DNA from: an uncultured Bacteroides sp.
Lineage (GTDB): Bacteria; Bacteroidota; Bacteroidia; Bacteroidales; Bacteroidaceae
DNA: 64,000 nucleotides
NCBI RefSeq assembly: GCF_902491285.1
Contig: NZ_CABUHK010000016.1
Coordinates: forward strand, 13,086 to 77,085
Direction: 5' to 3'
Shown piece by piece: positions 1 to 8,220 of the stretch (the first letter of the stretch is position 1; each line of letters begins with the position of its first letter). The notes under the pieces were generated by a model that was not told the DNA's origin, did not search any database, and saw only the letters and a list, made by a program, of their open reading frames with translations. The position numbers and the translations under genes were made by a program.

Positions 1-3000
1 GATTCCGACCATATACGAAATCTGCGTCATATTAAACTCTCCGGTCTCAATCAGTTGCGTAGCACGTTTGATACGGATTTCCTTGATAAACTCAATAGGT
101 GCCAGTCCGGTAAGCGTTTTCAGCTTTTTGAAAAACACCGAACGGCTGACAGCCAGTTCGCGCACCAAATCATCCACCACCAGTTCGCCATTATCCATGT
201 TCTGCTCCATCAATTCCACCAGCTTATCCATAAACTTACGGTCATTGGGAGACATATCGGACACAGTCGGTTGAGCTTGCGATTGCGGTTGAGATGTCGG
301 TTGCGGTTGAGCTTGCGATTGGGATTGCAGTTCCTGCCCCGTTCCAACTTTACTTTCTTCTCCAGATACTTCACTCGAAGATGCAGGCAATTCCTCGGAA
401 GCGGCAGCCATATTGATATGCATCAGGCTCTCCCGATAGAAAGTTTGCAGCTTCTTCCGCTGCATCAGCAAGTTTTCCACACGGGCTTGCAGATACGTGG
501 CGCTGAAAGGCTTCGTTATATAATCATCCGCGCCATACTCCAACCCTTCCAGTTTGCTTTCAATCGTTGTCTTGGCAGTAAGCAGAATAATAGGTATATG
601 GCTCGTCGTCATATCCGCACGTAGTTCCCTAGTCATCTCGATACCGTCTTTCTCCGGCATCATCACGTCACTGATAATAATATCCGGCAAATACTTCAAT
701 GCCTTGCTCCAGCCTTCCAGTCCGTCGGCAGCCTCCACCACCCTGTACATCGGACTGAATATACTACGCAGGAATTGACGCAATTCCTGATTATCTTCCA
801 CCAGCAGCATTAACTCCTTGGAGTTATCTTCCGCCACCGGTTCCTCTACCGAAGACGATTCTTCAGTTCCCGGCCCGTCTGCCGACACCAAGGTTTCAGA
901 CTGAAGTGACGCATTGGCTATATCCACCACCTGCCCCATTCTAACCGGAGTTTCCGCATCCTCAAGGATAAATTCCACTTCTTCGTCATAATGCTCTTTC
1001 CCTTTCAGGAAATCAACCTTGAAACAACTTCCTTCCCCCAGACGGCTATCAACGGAAATTGTGGCTTTGTGCATCTCCACAAGCTCCTTCACCAGCGAAA
1101 GCCCGATTCCTGTGCTAGCCTGATTGAAAAGATTCCTGTCCACCAGATTCTCAAAACGGACAAACAACGATTTCTTCTTATTCTCCGCAATGCCGATACC
1201 CTGATCCTGCACACCGACAGAGACGGTATTCTCATCTTCGCGGATAAAAACCGTAATCATCTTCCCGTTCGGCGTATACTTAAAAGCATTGGAAAGCAGA
1301 TTAAACACAATCTTCTCCAATTTATCCACATCCACCCAAAGATAAAGATGCTGTTTCTCCGTCTCGAACAGAAAATCAATCCGGTGTTCCTCGGCAACGG
1401 CTTCAAAGTTATCCATCACCTTACGAATAAAAGGCACCACATCCACACGCTGTACCTGCATCTTCATCTTCTTGTTCTGAATCTTGCGGAAATCCAGAAT
1501 CTGATTGACAAGACGGAGCATACGGTTCGTGTTCCGCTCTACCACCACCAACTGCTCACGGGCATCCTCCGGCAGTCTGTCATTCTTCAGGATTTGTTCT
1601 ACGGGGCCGGCTATCAGCGTAAGCGGAGTGCGGAGCTCATGAGAGATATTAGTAAAGAAACGCAGCTTTATATCCGAAATCTGTTGCTCTACGGACACCT
1701 CATGTTTCAACCGATAAATAGTAAACAGGATATAAACAGCCACAAGAATGATAATCAGAATAAACAACACATAAAGCACATAAGCCACCGGAGTTTCCCA
1801 GAAAGAGGGAAGAATGACAATACCCAGCGTACGCTCATTATCCACCCACACACCGTCGCTGTTCGTAGAACGGACACGAAGCACATACTCCCCTTTCGGA
1901 AGATTCGTATAAGCCACATTACGCTGCTTGTCGGCAAATGTCCACTGTTTTTCAAATCCGTCCAGAATATATGCATACTGCACATTCTGCGGGTTGGTAT
2001 AATCGAGTGCCGCAAACTGAACGGAGAAGATATTCTCTTTGTGCGAAAGCACCAATTGTTCCGTATCATCAATATCCACCTGCAACAGCGATTGCCTGCC
2101 GGGCACAATTTCCTCATTGGATACCATCAATTTGGAAAACACGATAGGCGGGACATAACTGCTCTTACGAATAGAATCCGGATTGAAGATAAAGACTCCG
2201 CCACTGGCTCCGAAAAGCATACTGCCGTTCGTTATCAATGCGGAAGCCGCCTCGCTAAAGCGTACGGGGAAAGTAATACTACGTTCATCATAGCTCTCGA
2301 ACCGTTCTTCGGACGGAATGAACTTACAGATGCCATTCTCCGTACTTATCCACAAGTTCTGTTTATTATCCTCGCGGATAGAAAGCAACACATCCGAAGG
2401 AAGTCCGTCCTGCACCGAATAAGATTTAAACGTTCCGTGACCGTCCTCACTGATAGAAACCAATTTGTTGAGTCCACCGCCAAAAGTAGCCAGATAAAGT
2501 TCTTTATTCTTAGTCGGAATAACCCAGTGCACATCATTATTACTCAGACTTAGCGTATCATTCGGCATACGGGAGAAGTGGTAGAACTGTACATCTTCCG
2601 GCTTCTTGAAATTCTCGTCGAAGGCGACAGCACCCGTCGTCGTTCCCACCCACAGGCGACCGTTATTGTCGGAAGTGATAAAACGAGCCTTGTAGCAAGG
2701 ATCGATAGGATACCCTTTCAGGTTGTTCCGATGATTGATAAACAAGACCTTACCGTCCTCATTCTCCGTGATATAATTGATACCGCCTGCAAAAGTAGCC
2801 GCCCAGATTCGTCCGTTATGGTCTTCGTACACGCAATACACATTGTTGTCACTCAAACTATACACATCATCTTCATGGTGAAGATAACGGGTCAGCTTAT
2901 ACGACATTCCCGAAGGAGAAGTTGCATCGGCACGGATAAGCCCGTCCCCTTTTGTCGCAATCCAGATACTCCCTTTCGAATCCTGAATGACAAAATAGGC

Positions 3001-4521
3001 CGTTCCCTTCATGGGAGTGCCGGTAGTGGAGACAATGCCGCTTTCCGTCAGATATCCCTTATAGATTCTGTCGGCATCATACAAACGGAGTATACCGTCC
3101 TTCACACCTACCCAAAGATTTCCCAACTTGTCTTCACAAAGGGCACGTATCTCATTATGAATCGACTCGTATTCCTGCGGCACGGGAGTCATCATCGAAA
3201 AAGGTACATTGCGGTAAGTCACCTTTTCCAAACCTTTGGAATGGGTACAGAGCCACAGATTGCCTTGCTTGTCGGAGAAGGCCGAATGAATCTTATTGGA
3301 GAAACGCCAGTCACGGCTGCCCAGCCCGTTATAAAAAGGAACCAGCCGCTTCTTTTGAGGATCGAAATAAGAGAAACCACCCCCGTAAGGATGCACCCAA
3401 AGATAACCGTTCACATCTTCATGAATATGAAAAGCCGGACGGGAACGTTCGGGATTACTGTATTCGATAAGAATCCGCTCACACGTCACCACCCCGGTGG
3501 CCGGATTGAAATGAGCCACCACGCCCGGTTCTTCCTGCTCGAACCAGACTTCCGAGGAACGGTCTACATAAGCGGAGAGAATCGGTTTTGCCGGTAAATC
3601 CCTGCAAGTCAAAAATGAATAATGTACCGTTGCTTTCGTTTTCAGATTATAAGTAAAGAAACCGTCCGAATCGGTAGTGACCACCGACAGTTCCGGTGCA
3701 ACCATATGAATGGAAGTGATCCGTCCTTTGGTTGGAAGCTCAAGCAGTGTAAATTCTCCGCTTCCTTTCCGGTATAGCCAGATACGACCGCGATCCGAAG
3801 CAAAGCAGATATCCTCATCACGCTCTTGTACGGCATAAAAGGCCTGGTTCATTCCGCCGAACTTTCCTTTAGTCTCCGTAAAATAAGAAACAGGTGTTTT
3901 TTCTCCGGGACAAATCATGCCGAGTCCGTTGTCTGTCAGCAACCAGTCATTACCGGCTTTATCCTGATGAACTTTAAAAACGTGTGAGGAAGGAAACAAT
4001 TCCGTTTTACCGGAATAAATATCCCATGTCAGACGATTATTCTTGTCCGGATGGGTAAGGATACGAATCGCCCCGTCGTTTTCAGTCAACAGCCAGACGG
4101 TTCCATTCGGCATCACTTCGATAGTATGTATGTTGAATGCGCTCCCCTCCTCACCGGTAGCCGGCACTTGTTCGAAAGTTTCCGTTTTGGGGTCGAAACG
4201 ATGGACACGATTATCATAAGTCAACAACCAGAGAAAACCGTAACAGTCCTCGTACATACGGTCTACACGATTATTGGTCAGACTGATGTAATTTCCCTGA
4301 CGTGCCTTGTATGTCTTGAATGTATATCCGTTGAAACGGTTGATTCCATCCCAGGTGGCAAACCAAAGGTTGTCTTTATGATCCTGAAGGATATTCATCA
4401 CCGTATTCTGTGACAATCCGTCTTCTGTGGAATAATGGGTAAAAAAACTGTTTGTCTGCGCCTGTACGGCCGTCCAGACTAGTAAACTCGAAATAGCCAG
4501 ATATAAGATTCTTTTCATCAT
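1..4521 (-). CDS. Hybrid two-component system sensor/regulator (HTCS), C-terminus cut by window edge
   Basis: One-protein signalling system of the Bacteroides HTCS type, anchored in the inner membrane and expected to sense a periplasmic oligosaccharide and switch on the neighbouring pectin genes. The reading frame is open from an ATG at 4521 (alternative 4518) to base 1, about 1507 codons. In order: signal peptide, repeated beta-propeller blades with N-L-W motifs (Reg_prop), a Y_Y_Y domain, one transmembrane segment near 1750-1800, a HisKA H-box (ISHELRTPLT), a HATPase, a receiver domain with D-V-M-M-P and an AraC-type HTH. Only the start of the last HTH helix pair is visible; the final few dozen residues lie outside the window. 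The linker between receiver and HTH is unusually rich in Q, S and P (about 250-335). Pectin specificity is inferred from the adjacent esterases and GH105. Confidence 0.95.
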   Translation of the reverse strand, partial: MMKRILYLAISSLLVWTAVQAQTNSFFTHYSTEDGLSQNTVMNILQDHKDNLWFATWDGINRFNGYTFKTYKARQGNYISLTNNRVDRMYEDCYGFLWLLTYDNRVHRFDPKTETFEQVPATGEEGSAFNIHTIEVMPNGTVWLLTENDGAIRILTHPDKNNRLTWDIYSGKTELFPSSHVFKVHQDKAGNDWLLTDNGLGMICPGEKTPVSYFTETKGKFGGMNQAFYAVQERDEDICFASDRGRIWLYRKGSGEFTLLELPTKGRITSIHMVAPELSVVTTDSDGFFTYNLKTKATVHYSFLTCRDLPAKPILSAYVDRSSEVWFEQEEPGVVAHFNPATGVVTCERILIEYSNPERSRPAFHIHEDVNGYLWVHPYGGGFSYFDPQKKRLVPFYNGLGSRDWRFSNKIHSAFSDKQGNLWLCTHSKGLEKVTYRNVPFSMMTPVPQEYESIHNEIRALCEDKLGNLWVGVKDGILRLYDADRIYKGYLTESGIVSTTGTPMKGTAYFVIQDSKGSIWIATKGDGLIRADATSPSGMSYKLTRYLHHEDDVYSLSDNNVYCVYEDHNGRIWAATFAGGINYITENEDGKVLFINHRNNLKGYPIDPCYKARFITSDNNGRLWVGTTTGAVAFDENFKKPEDVQFYHFSRMPNDTLSLSNNDVHWVIPTKNKELYLATFGGGLNKLVSISEDGHGTFKSYSVQDGLPSDVLLSIREDNKQNLWISTENGICKFIPSEERFESYDERSITFPVRFSEAASALITNGSMLFGASGGVFIFNPDSIRKSSYVPPIVFSKLMVSNEEIVPGRQSLLQVDIDDTEQLVLSHKENIFSVQFAALDYTNPQNVQYAYILDGFEKQWTFADKQRNVAYTNLPKGEYVLRVRSTNSDGVWVDNERTLGIVILPSFWETPVAYVLYVLFILIIILVAVYILFTIYRLKHEVSVEQQISDIKLRFFTNISHELRTPLTLIAGPVEQILKNDRLPEDAREQLVVVERNTNRMLRLVNQILDFRKIQNKKMKMQVQRVDVVPFIRKVMDNFEAVAEEHRIDFLFETEKQHLYLWVDVDKLEKIVFNLLSNAFKYTPNGKMITVFIREDENTVSVGVQDQGIGIAENKKKSLFVRFENLVDRNLFNQASTGIGLSLVKELVEMHKATISVDSRLGEGSCFKVDFLKGKEHYDEEVEFILEDAETPVRMGQVVDIANASLQSETLVSADGPGTEESSSVEEPVAEDNSKELMLLVEDNQELRQFLRSIFSPMYRVVEAADGLEGWSKALKYLPDIIISDVMMPEKDGIEMTRELRADMTTSHIPIILLTAKTTIESKLEGLEYGADDYITKPFSATYLQARVENLLMQRKKLQTFYRESLMHINMAAASEELPASSSEVSGEESKVGTGQELQSQSQAQPQPTSQPQSQAQPTVSDMSPNDRKFMDKLVELMEQNMDNGELVVDDLVRELAVSRSVFFKKLKTLTGLAPIEFIKEIRIKRATQLIETGEFNMTQISYMVGI
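36..200 (-). other. Truncated AraC-type DNA-binding domain of the HTCS
   Basis: Residues about 1440-1507 of the frame read as helix-turn-helix: LVVDDLVRELAVSRSVFFKKLKTLTGLAPIEFIKEIRIKRA then TQLIETGEFNMTQISYMVGI at the window edge. The second recognition helix is missing only because the window ends. Confidence 0.8.
250..335 (-). repeat. Q/S/P-rich low-complexity linker with 36-bp direct repeat inside the HTCS
   Basis: A 17-bp string starting GGTTGAGCTTGCG occurs at 269 and again at 305, a 36-bp (12-codon) spacing, within a run of CAA/CAG/CCG/TCG codons on the coding strand. It encodes a flexible linker between the receiver and AraC domains. A 36-bp unit preserves frame, so copy number could vary without breaking the gene. 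Confidence 0.7.
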
Positions 4522-4629
4522 CGATTATGCCCTTAATAATTAATGGTGCTTATAACGAACGGACAAATATAAGAAAATAACAATAGTTTGGCATTATCTT
4601 TATCAGCTATTTAACAGAATCGGAGGAGA

Positions 4630-5004
4630 TTACTTAGATGAGAAGCGCCTTCTCCATCCCCGTACTACCCAGTCAGTTATTCGGGATGCCAGCGACTCGT
4701 CCAAGTTTGAAATGATTACTCTCTCAATGGCATGAACCCGCTCCAGTTCTACATCAATCACTTCCGACATCTTTTCTAATTCGTTAATCCTTTCTTGTTG
4801 TTGATTGATTTGTATTTCCTGCAATTTGATGACTTCATGATATATTTTGTTCATTGCAGTCTGATTATAACTAAACATTTCCAAATCGTCCAGATAATCT
4901 GCCGAAATCCGACATGTCTTTCGCCAAATCAAATATTCTTCAAGTATCTTACCGTCTACCAAAACTTCGTCCCCTCTTTTACGAGTTCCTTCAAATTTTT
5001 CCAA
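4630..5004 (-). CDS. Hypothetical coiled-coil protein, probably a remnant with broken 5' end
   Basis: Not recognised. The frame encodes about 124 residues with a charged middle part predicted to form a coiled coil (Q- and E-rich heptads after residue 60) and a basic C-terminus ending RRRFSSK. There is no ATG; the only usable start is TTG at 5004 without a clear ribosome binding site. Immediately upstream a second frame, open from 5131 to about 4990, reads like the N-terminus of a membrane-anchored protein (hydrophobic stretch FSLSVGFIGYTLAEVV followed by basic residues) but also lacks a start codon. The two frames meet around an A5-T3 run near 4996. The simplest reading is a small membrane-anchored coiled-coil protein broken by a frameshift and loss of its start. 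It lies between the HTCS and the CE12-CE8 gene on the same strand. Confidence 0.35.
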   Translation of the reverse strand: MEKFEGTRKRGDEVLVDGKILEEYLIWRKTCRISADYLDDLEMFSYNQTAMNKIYHEVIKLQEIQINQQQERINELEKMSEVIDVELERVHAIERVIISNLDESLASRITDWVVRGWRRRFSSK

Positions 5005-5132
5005 TTCTATCCAAAGGCGAATGGTTTCTTCCTTTATTCAAAAGTTTCGTGACAACTTCCGCAAGTGTGTATCCGATAAAACCCACACTTAAAGAAAAAA
5101 AGCAATAGAAAATAATATCCTTTCGGGTACAG

Positions 5133-6881
5133 TCAACGTTTTACATCCAGCAACTTATTTCCATCTTCCGCAGGATTCCAACCATCATCCCCTGCCAGAA
5201 CTGTTTTTATCTCATATCCCTTCAGATTCTTCAACTGACGGGCGAAAGCAGCACGCGCTTTTGGATTGGCTCCCTCGCCACGGCTCTCATATTCGGCGTA
5301 AAAGGCAGTTTTCTCGTTCTCCTTTTTACCCCAGTTATTCCAACCTTCGGGAAGAATGTGTTTTCCCAGTTCGCAACGGATAAATACAGCCTGAGCATAC
5401 GGACGCCAGGGACGGGAAAGATATACTTTTGTAGCTTCCGGTTCTGCGGTGAGCTTGCAGTCGTAAAAGACGTAACCATACTTTTTCCCTTTGTCGGTAG
5501 AAGGAGCAGTCACATAGCCGTCACGCTTGCTGTGAATATGGCAACGGTTGAACACAGCAGTAGACCAGCCGAAGATAAAATCGACGGTTCCTTCGATGTA
5601 GCAGTCCTCGTAATATTGGCGGCTTTGTTTGCTGTAAGTGTAGAGGGTATCCTGAAAACCTAAGAAGCGGCAATTCTTGAAATATGCACGGTCGGCAGAA
5701 ACAAAGCAGGCAACGGCTTGCCCTACGGGACCGGATGAGTTTTCGAATGTGATATTCTCGGCATAAAAGTCCGGAGCATAGATATAGCAACCGGACGAAC
5801 CGGAAGTTCCCATGTTTTCACCGAATATGTTTTTCTTATTGGCGAAATCGTCATTAGTCAGTACTGCGCCATCCTCTCCTATCAAGGAGATATTAATCTT
5901 GCTTTCAGGGATGATAATCTTTTCTTTGTAAGTGCCTTTGCGGACCAGAATCGTGGTACGGATATTTTTACGGAAGTCGGGGACGGCATTGATTGCTTCC
6001 TGCACGGTAAAGAAATCACCGCTGCCGTCTTGGGCTACCACATATTCGTAATGACGGATATATTTTGCCAGTTCGGGGATTTCCCTGCCGATGGCATCAA
6101 CAGCCAAACCTGCGATGATTCGCGCTCCGTAGACATTCAAATGAGTATTGTCTTCGCGGCCTTTCGGGAAAGCCGGAACCTGATTGGGAGCGACAAACAT
6201 AAACAGTTTTTTCGATTCTACCGGTCCAAGCTCTTGCACCAGGTCATGAGTGATTTTATTCATATCAACAAATACAACTCCGAGTTCTTTCGCAACATTA
6301 CGGGGAGAATCCAGATAAGCACCATGAGTATCGAACAAGACCGTTCCTTCTTTGGGTTGCTCTTTTTCCCCCGGTGTCCGGCGGACATCTTTAGTGATGG
6401 AAGCATCTTGCGGTTGGACGAAGTTACGACGGACGATGGAATTGAACAATACGGGGATACCGCCTTTCGCACGGGTTTCGTTTACATAACGACGGAGATT
6501 GTCGTCGAAAGTAGTTCCCGGCTCGGTGTGACGGGTAGAGTCCGCTTTTTCATCGTTATGTCCGAACTGGATAAAGACATAATCGCCTTTTTTCACTTTG
6601 GAGATGACTTTTGCCCAACGTCCTTCGGTAATAAAACTCTTGGAACTGCGTCCGTTGGCGGCATGATTGTCTATTTTTATGTCTTCGGAGAAGAATCCGG
6701 GAAGTACCATTCCCCAGCCACGCTCAGGATTTCCGCCGTCCAACTTCTTGTTTGCCATAGTCGAATCCCCTATCATAAAGATAGTTACGACAGGTTTGTC
6801 CGCACGAAATGCAGAACAAAGAACAAAGGCAACCGCCAGTAATCCCAGCATTTTAGCCCTGAGTGTTTTCATATTCTTCAT
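5133..6881 (-). CDS. Pectin acetylesterase/methylesterase fusion (CE12-CE8)
   Basis: Secreted two-domain esterase expected to remove acetyl and methyl groups from pectin so that lyases and hydrolases can act. After a signal peptide (residues 1-25), residues ~30-270 form an SGNH/CE12 hydrolase: GDST with Ser40, GHND with Asn109, and D-N-T-H with Asp244/His247. Residues ~280-575 form a CE8 right-handed beta-helix methylesterase: GQAV around 388, FQDTLY with Asp411, VDFIFG with Asp434 and SRPWRPY with Arg490/Arg493, so both active sites look intact. Start at ATG 6881; a second ATG lies 9 bp inside. The gene is last in the minus-strand series GH105, CE8, CE12-CE8, but a 358-bp gap with repeats separates it from the second CE8 gene, so it may have its own promoter. 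CE12 substrate (homogalacturonan or rhamnogalacturonan acetyl groups) is not decided by sequence. Confidence 0.93.
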   Translation of the reverse strand: MKNMKTLRAKMLGLLAVAFVLCSAFRADKPVVTIFMIGDSTMANKKLDGGNPERGWGMVLPGFFSEDIKIDNHAANGRSSKSFITEGRWAKVISKVKKGDYVFIQFGHNDEKADSTRHTEPGTTFDDNLRRYVNETRAKGGIPVLFNSIVRRNFVQPQDASITKDVRRTPGEKEQPKEGTVLFDTHGAYLDSPRNVAKELGVVFVDMNKITHDLVQELGPVESKKLFMFVAPNQVPAFPKGREDNTHLNVYGARIIAGLAVDAIGREIPELAKYIRHYEYVVAQDGSGDFFTVQEAINAVPDFRKNIRTTILVRKGTYKEKIIIPESKINISLIGEDGAVLTNDDFANKKNIFGENMGTSGSSGCYIYAPDFYAENITFENSSGPVGQAVACFVSADRAYFKNCRFLGFQDTLYTYSKQSRQYYEDCYIEGTVDFIFGWSTAVFNRCHIHSKRDGYVTAPSTDKGKKYGYVFYDCKLTAEPEATKVYLSRPWRPYAQAVFIRCELGKHILPEGWNNWGKKENEKTAFYAEYESRGEGANPKARAAFARQLKNLKGYEIKTVLAGDDGWNPAEDGNKLLDVKR

Positions 6882-6917
6882 ACCTTCTATAAGTTTTATT
6901 TTTCATTTTTATCTGCC

Positions 6918-7012
6918 ATCTGCAACATTTTGCTTATATCTCACTTGCTATCAACCCATTGCAGTGTTGCAGATACCTGTTGCAGATACCGTTGCAGATG
7001 TTTATCTGCAAC
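6918..7012. repeat. Cluster of five GTTGCAGAT / ATCTGCAAC 9-mers with a hairpin
   Basis: GTTGCAGAT begins at 6966, 6979 and 6991 (13 and 12 bp apart) and its reverse complement lies at 6918-6926 and 7004-7012. The last pair forms a perfect 9-bp stem with a 4-nt loop (6991-7012). It lies in the gap upstream of the CE12-CE8 start at 6881. Either a multi-site operator or a structured 5' leader; the sequence alone does not decide. Confidence 0.6.
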
Positions 7013-7044
7013 ACTTCACGTCCGCCTGTTTTGCACGCATCCAA

Positions 7045-7195
7045 TTCAGTTTCCACGTAGAGAAATTCCGGTTTCCACGTAGAGAAACGAGAGTATCCAC
7101 GTAGAGAAACGCGAGTATCCACGTAGGGAAACTACAGTTCCCAGCCTGGAAACGGGAGTTCTGTGCCTGGAAACAGGAGTTTCGTGCTTAGCTAC
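7045..7195. repeat. 22-bp-period GAAAC...GTTTC palindrome array 1 (CCACGTAG spacers)
   Basis: CCACGTAG occurs at exactly 7053, 7075, 7097 and 7119, and degenerate copies continue in register at 7141 and 7163. Between them sit GAAAC-N4-GTTTC palindromes, some decayed. Period is 22 bp throughout, about two helical turns. The array lies 164 bp upstream of the CE12-CE8 start. Two other arrays with the same core and period are at 45266 and 63612. Confidence 0.85.
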
Positions 7196-7239
7196 TGGAA
7201 AGTTCAAGCTACATAAGCAGTCGGTAACCTTATTTATTT

Positions 7240-8211
7240 CTACTTATAAGGATACCAGTTACTGTTTTCTTTAAAGATATTCTCCGGTGTGTACCTCAAT
7301 GCTTCCTTTTTTGTGAGTTGTTTTCCCCATCCGACACGTCCCGATGTACCTGCACCTTCGCCAGTATTTCCAAATTCGGCATAACGGGCTGTCTTTTCAT
7401 TCTCCGGATTCTTCCAATTATGCCATCCTTCGGGGCGGATATGACTGCCAAACTCACAATTAAAAAACACCGTAGCGGCGTAAGGACGCCAAGGGCGACC
7501 TAAATACACCTTTTTCACTCCCGGAGCAGCGGTCAGTTTACAGTTTTTGAAGACATAGCCGAACTCTTCATTTTGAGGAGTCGAAGCGGCGGTAATATAC
7601 GAATCACGTTTGCTATGCAGTTCGCAATATTCAAAAAGTGCCGTAGAAGGACCGAATATAAAGTCGGTAGTACCTTCTATATAGCAGTTGGTGAATAAAA
7701 GACGGGCTCCTTCCGAACCGGTATAGACAGTATCCTGATTGCCGAGGAAACGGCAATTGACGAACATCAGCCGGTCGCCTTCGGTATGAAGGGCCACTGC
7801 CTGCCCCAAAGGAGCCGCATTATTCTCAACCGTCAAGTTCTTGAAAGTGATGTCATTGCCTTCCACCTTGACGGTATAAGTGCGGAATGTTCCCATTTTG
7901 TTGATATTGGCATGGTCATCATACGTGATAATCGTCTTTTCTTCACTCTCGCCTACCAATTGCACGTTTTTCACCCAAGAGGGAATCACCAGTTTTTCTT
8001 TGTACGTGCCATTCTTGATATAAATAGTCACCGTGTAGTCCATAAAAGCGCGGACGGCTTCCACTGCTTCCTGAACAGTACGGTAATCTCCTGTGCCGTC
8101 ACGTGTCACGACCAACGTATCTTTGCGTTGCTGTTGCTGCGAATAGACCGATGTCCCCCCTGCACTCAACAGTAGAAACAACATCATTCCTTTAAAAAAT
8201 GCCCTTTTCAT
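7240..8211 (-). CDS. Pectin methylesterase (CE8)
   Basis: Secreted 323-residue pectinesterase that hydrolyses methyl esters of homogalacturonan. Signal peptide residues 1-24 (hydrophobic LFLLL core, cleavage near VYS-Q). The mature protein is a single CE8 right-handed beta-helix: GTGDYRTVQEAV at 39-50, GQAVALH with Gln137, GNQDTVY with Asp160 (proton donor), TTDFIFG with Asp183 (nucleophile), and GRPWRPY with Arg239/Arg242. The length fits a stand-alone bacterial CE8. Its start at 8211 is 9 bp from the stop of the upstream GH105 gene (8221), so the two are almost certainly co-transcribed. It is only moderately similar to the CE8 half of the adjacent fusion, which suggests different preferences for methylation pattern or chain length. 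Confidence 0.95.
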   Translation of the reverse strand: MKRAFFKGMMLFLLLSAGGTSVYSQQQQRKDTLVVTRDGTGDYRTVQEAVEAVRAFMDYTVTIYIKNGTYKEKLVIPSWVKNVQLVGESEEKTIITYDDHANINKMGTFRTYTVKVEGNDITFKNLTVENNAAPLGQAVALHTEGDRLMFVNCRFLGNQDTVYTGSEGARLLFTNCYIEGTTDFIFGPSTALFEYCELHSKRDSYITAASTPQNEEFGYVFKNCKLTAAPGVKKVYLGRPWRPYAATVFFNCEFGSHIRPEGWHNWKNPENEKTARYAEFGNTGEGAGTSGRVGWGKQLTKKEALRYTPENIFKENSNWYPYK

Positions 8212-8220
8212 CGGTAGAAA

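Noticed and set aside
991..4413. Long plus-strand open frames across the first 4.4 kb
   Set aside because: They are antisense to the HTCS, whose minus-strand frame is continuous and gives clear domains.
7045..7195. Possible CRISPR array because of regularly spaced repeats
   Set aside because: Repeat plus spacer is only 22 bp, the spacers are themselves near-identical, and there are no cas genes in the window.
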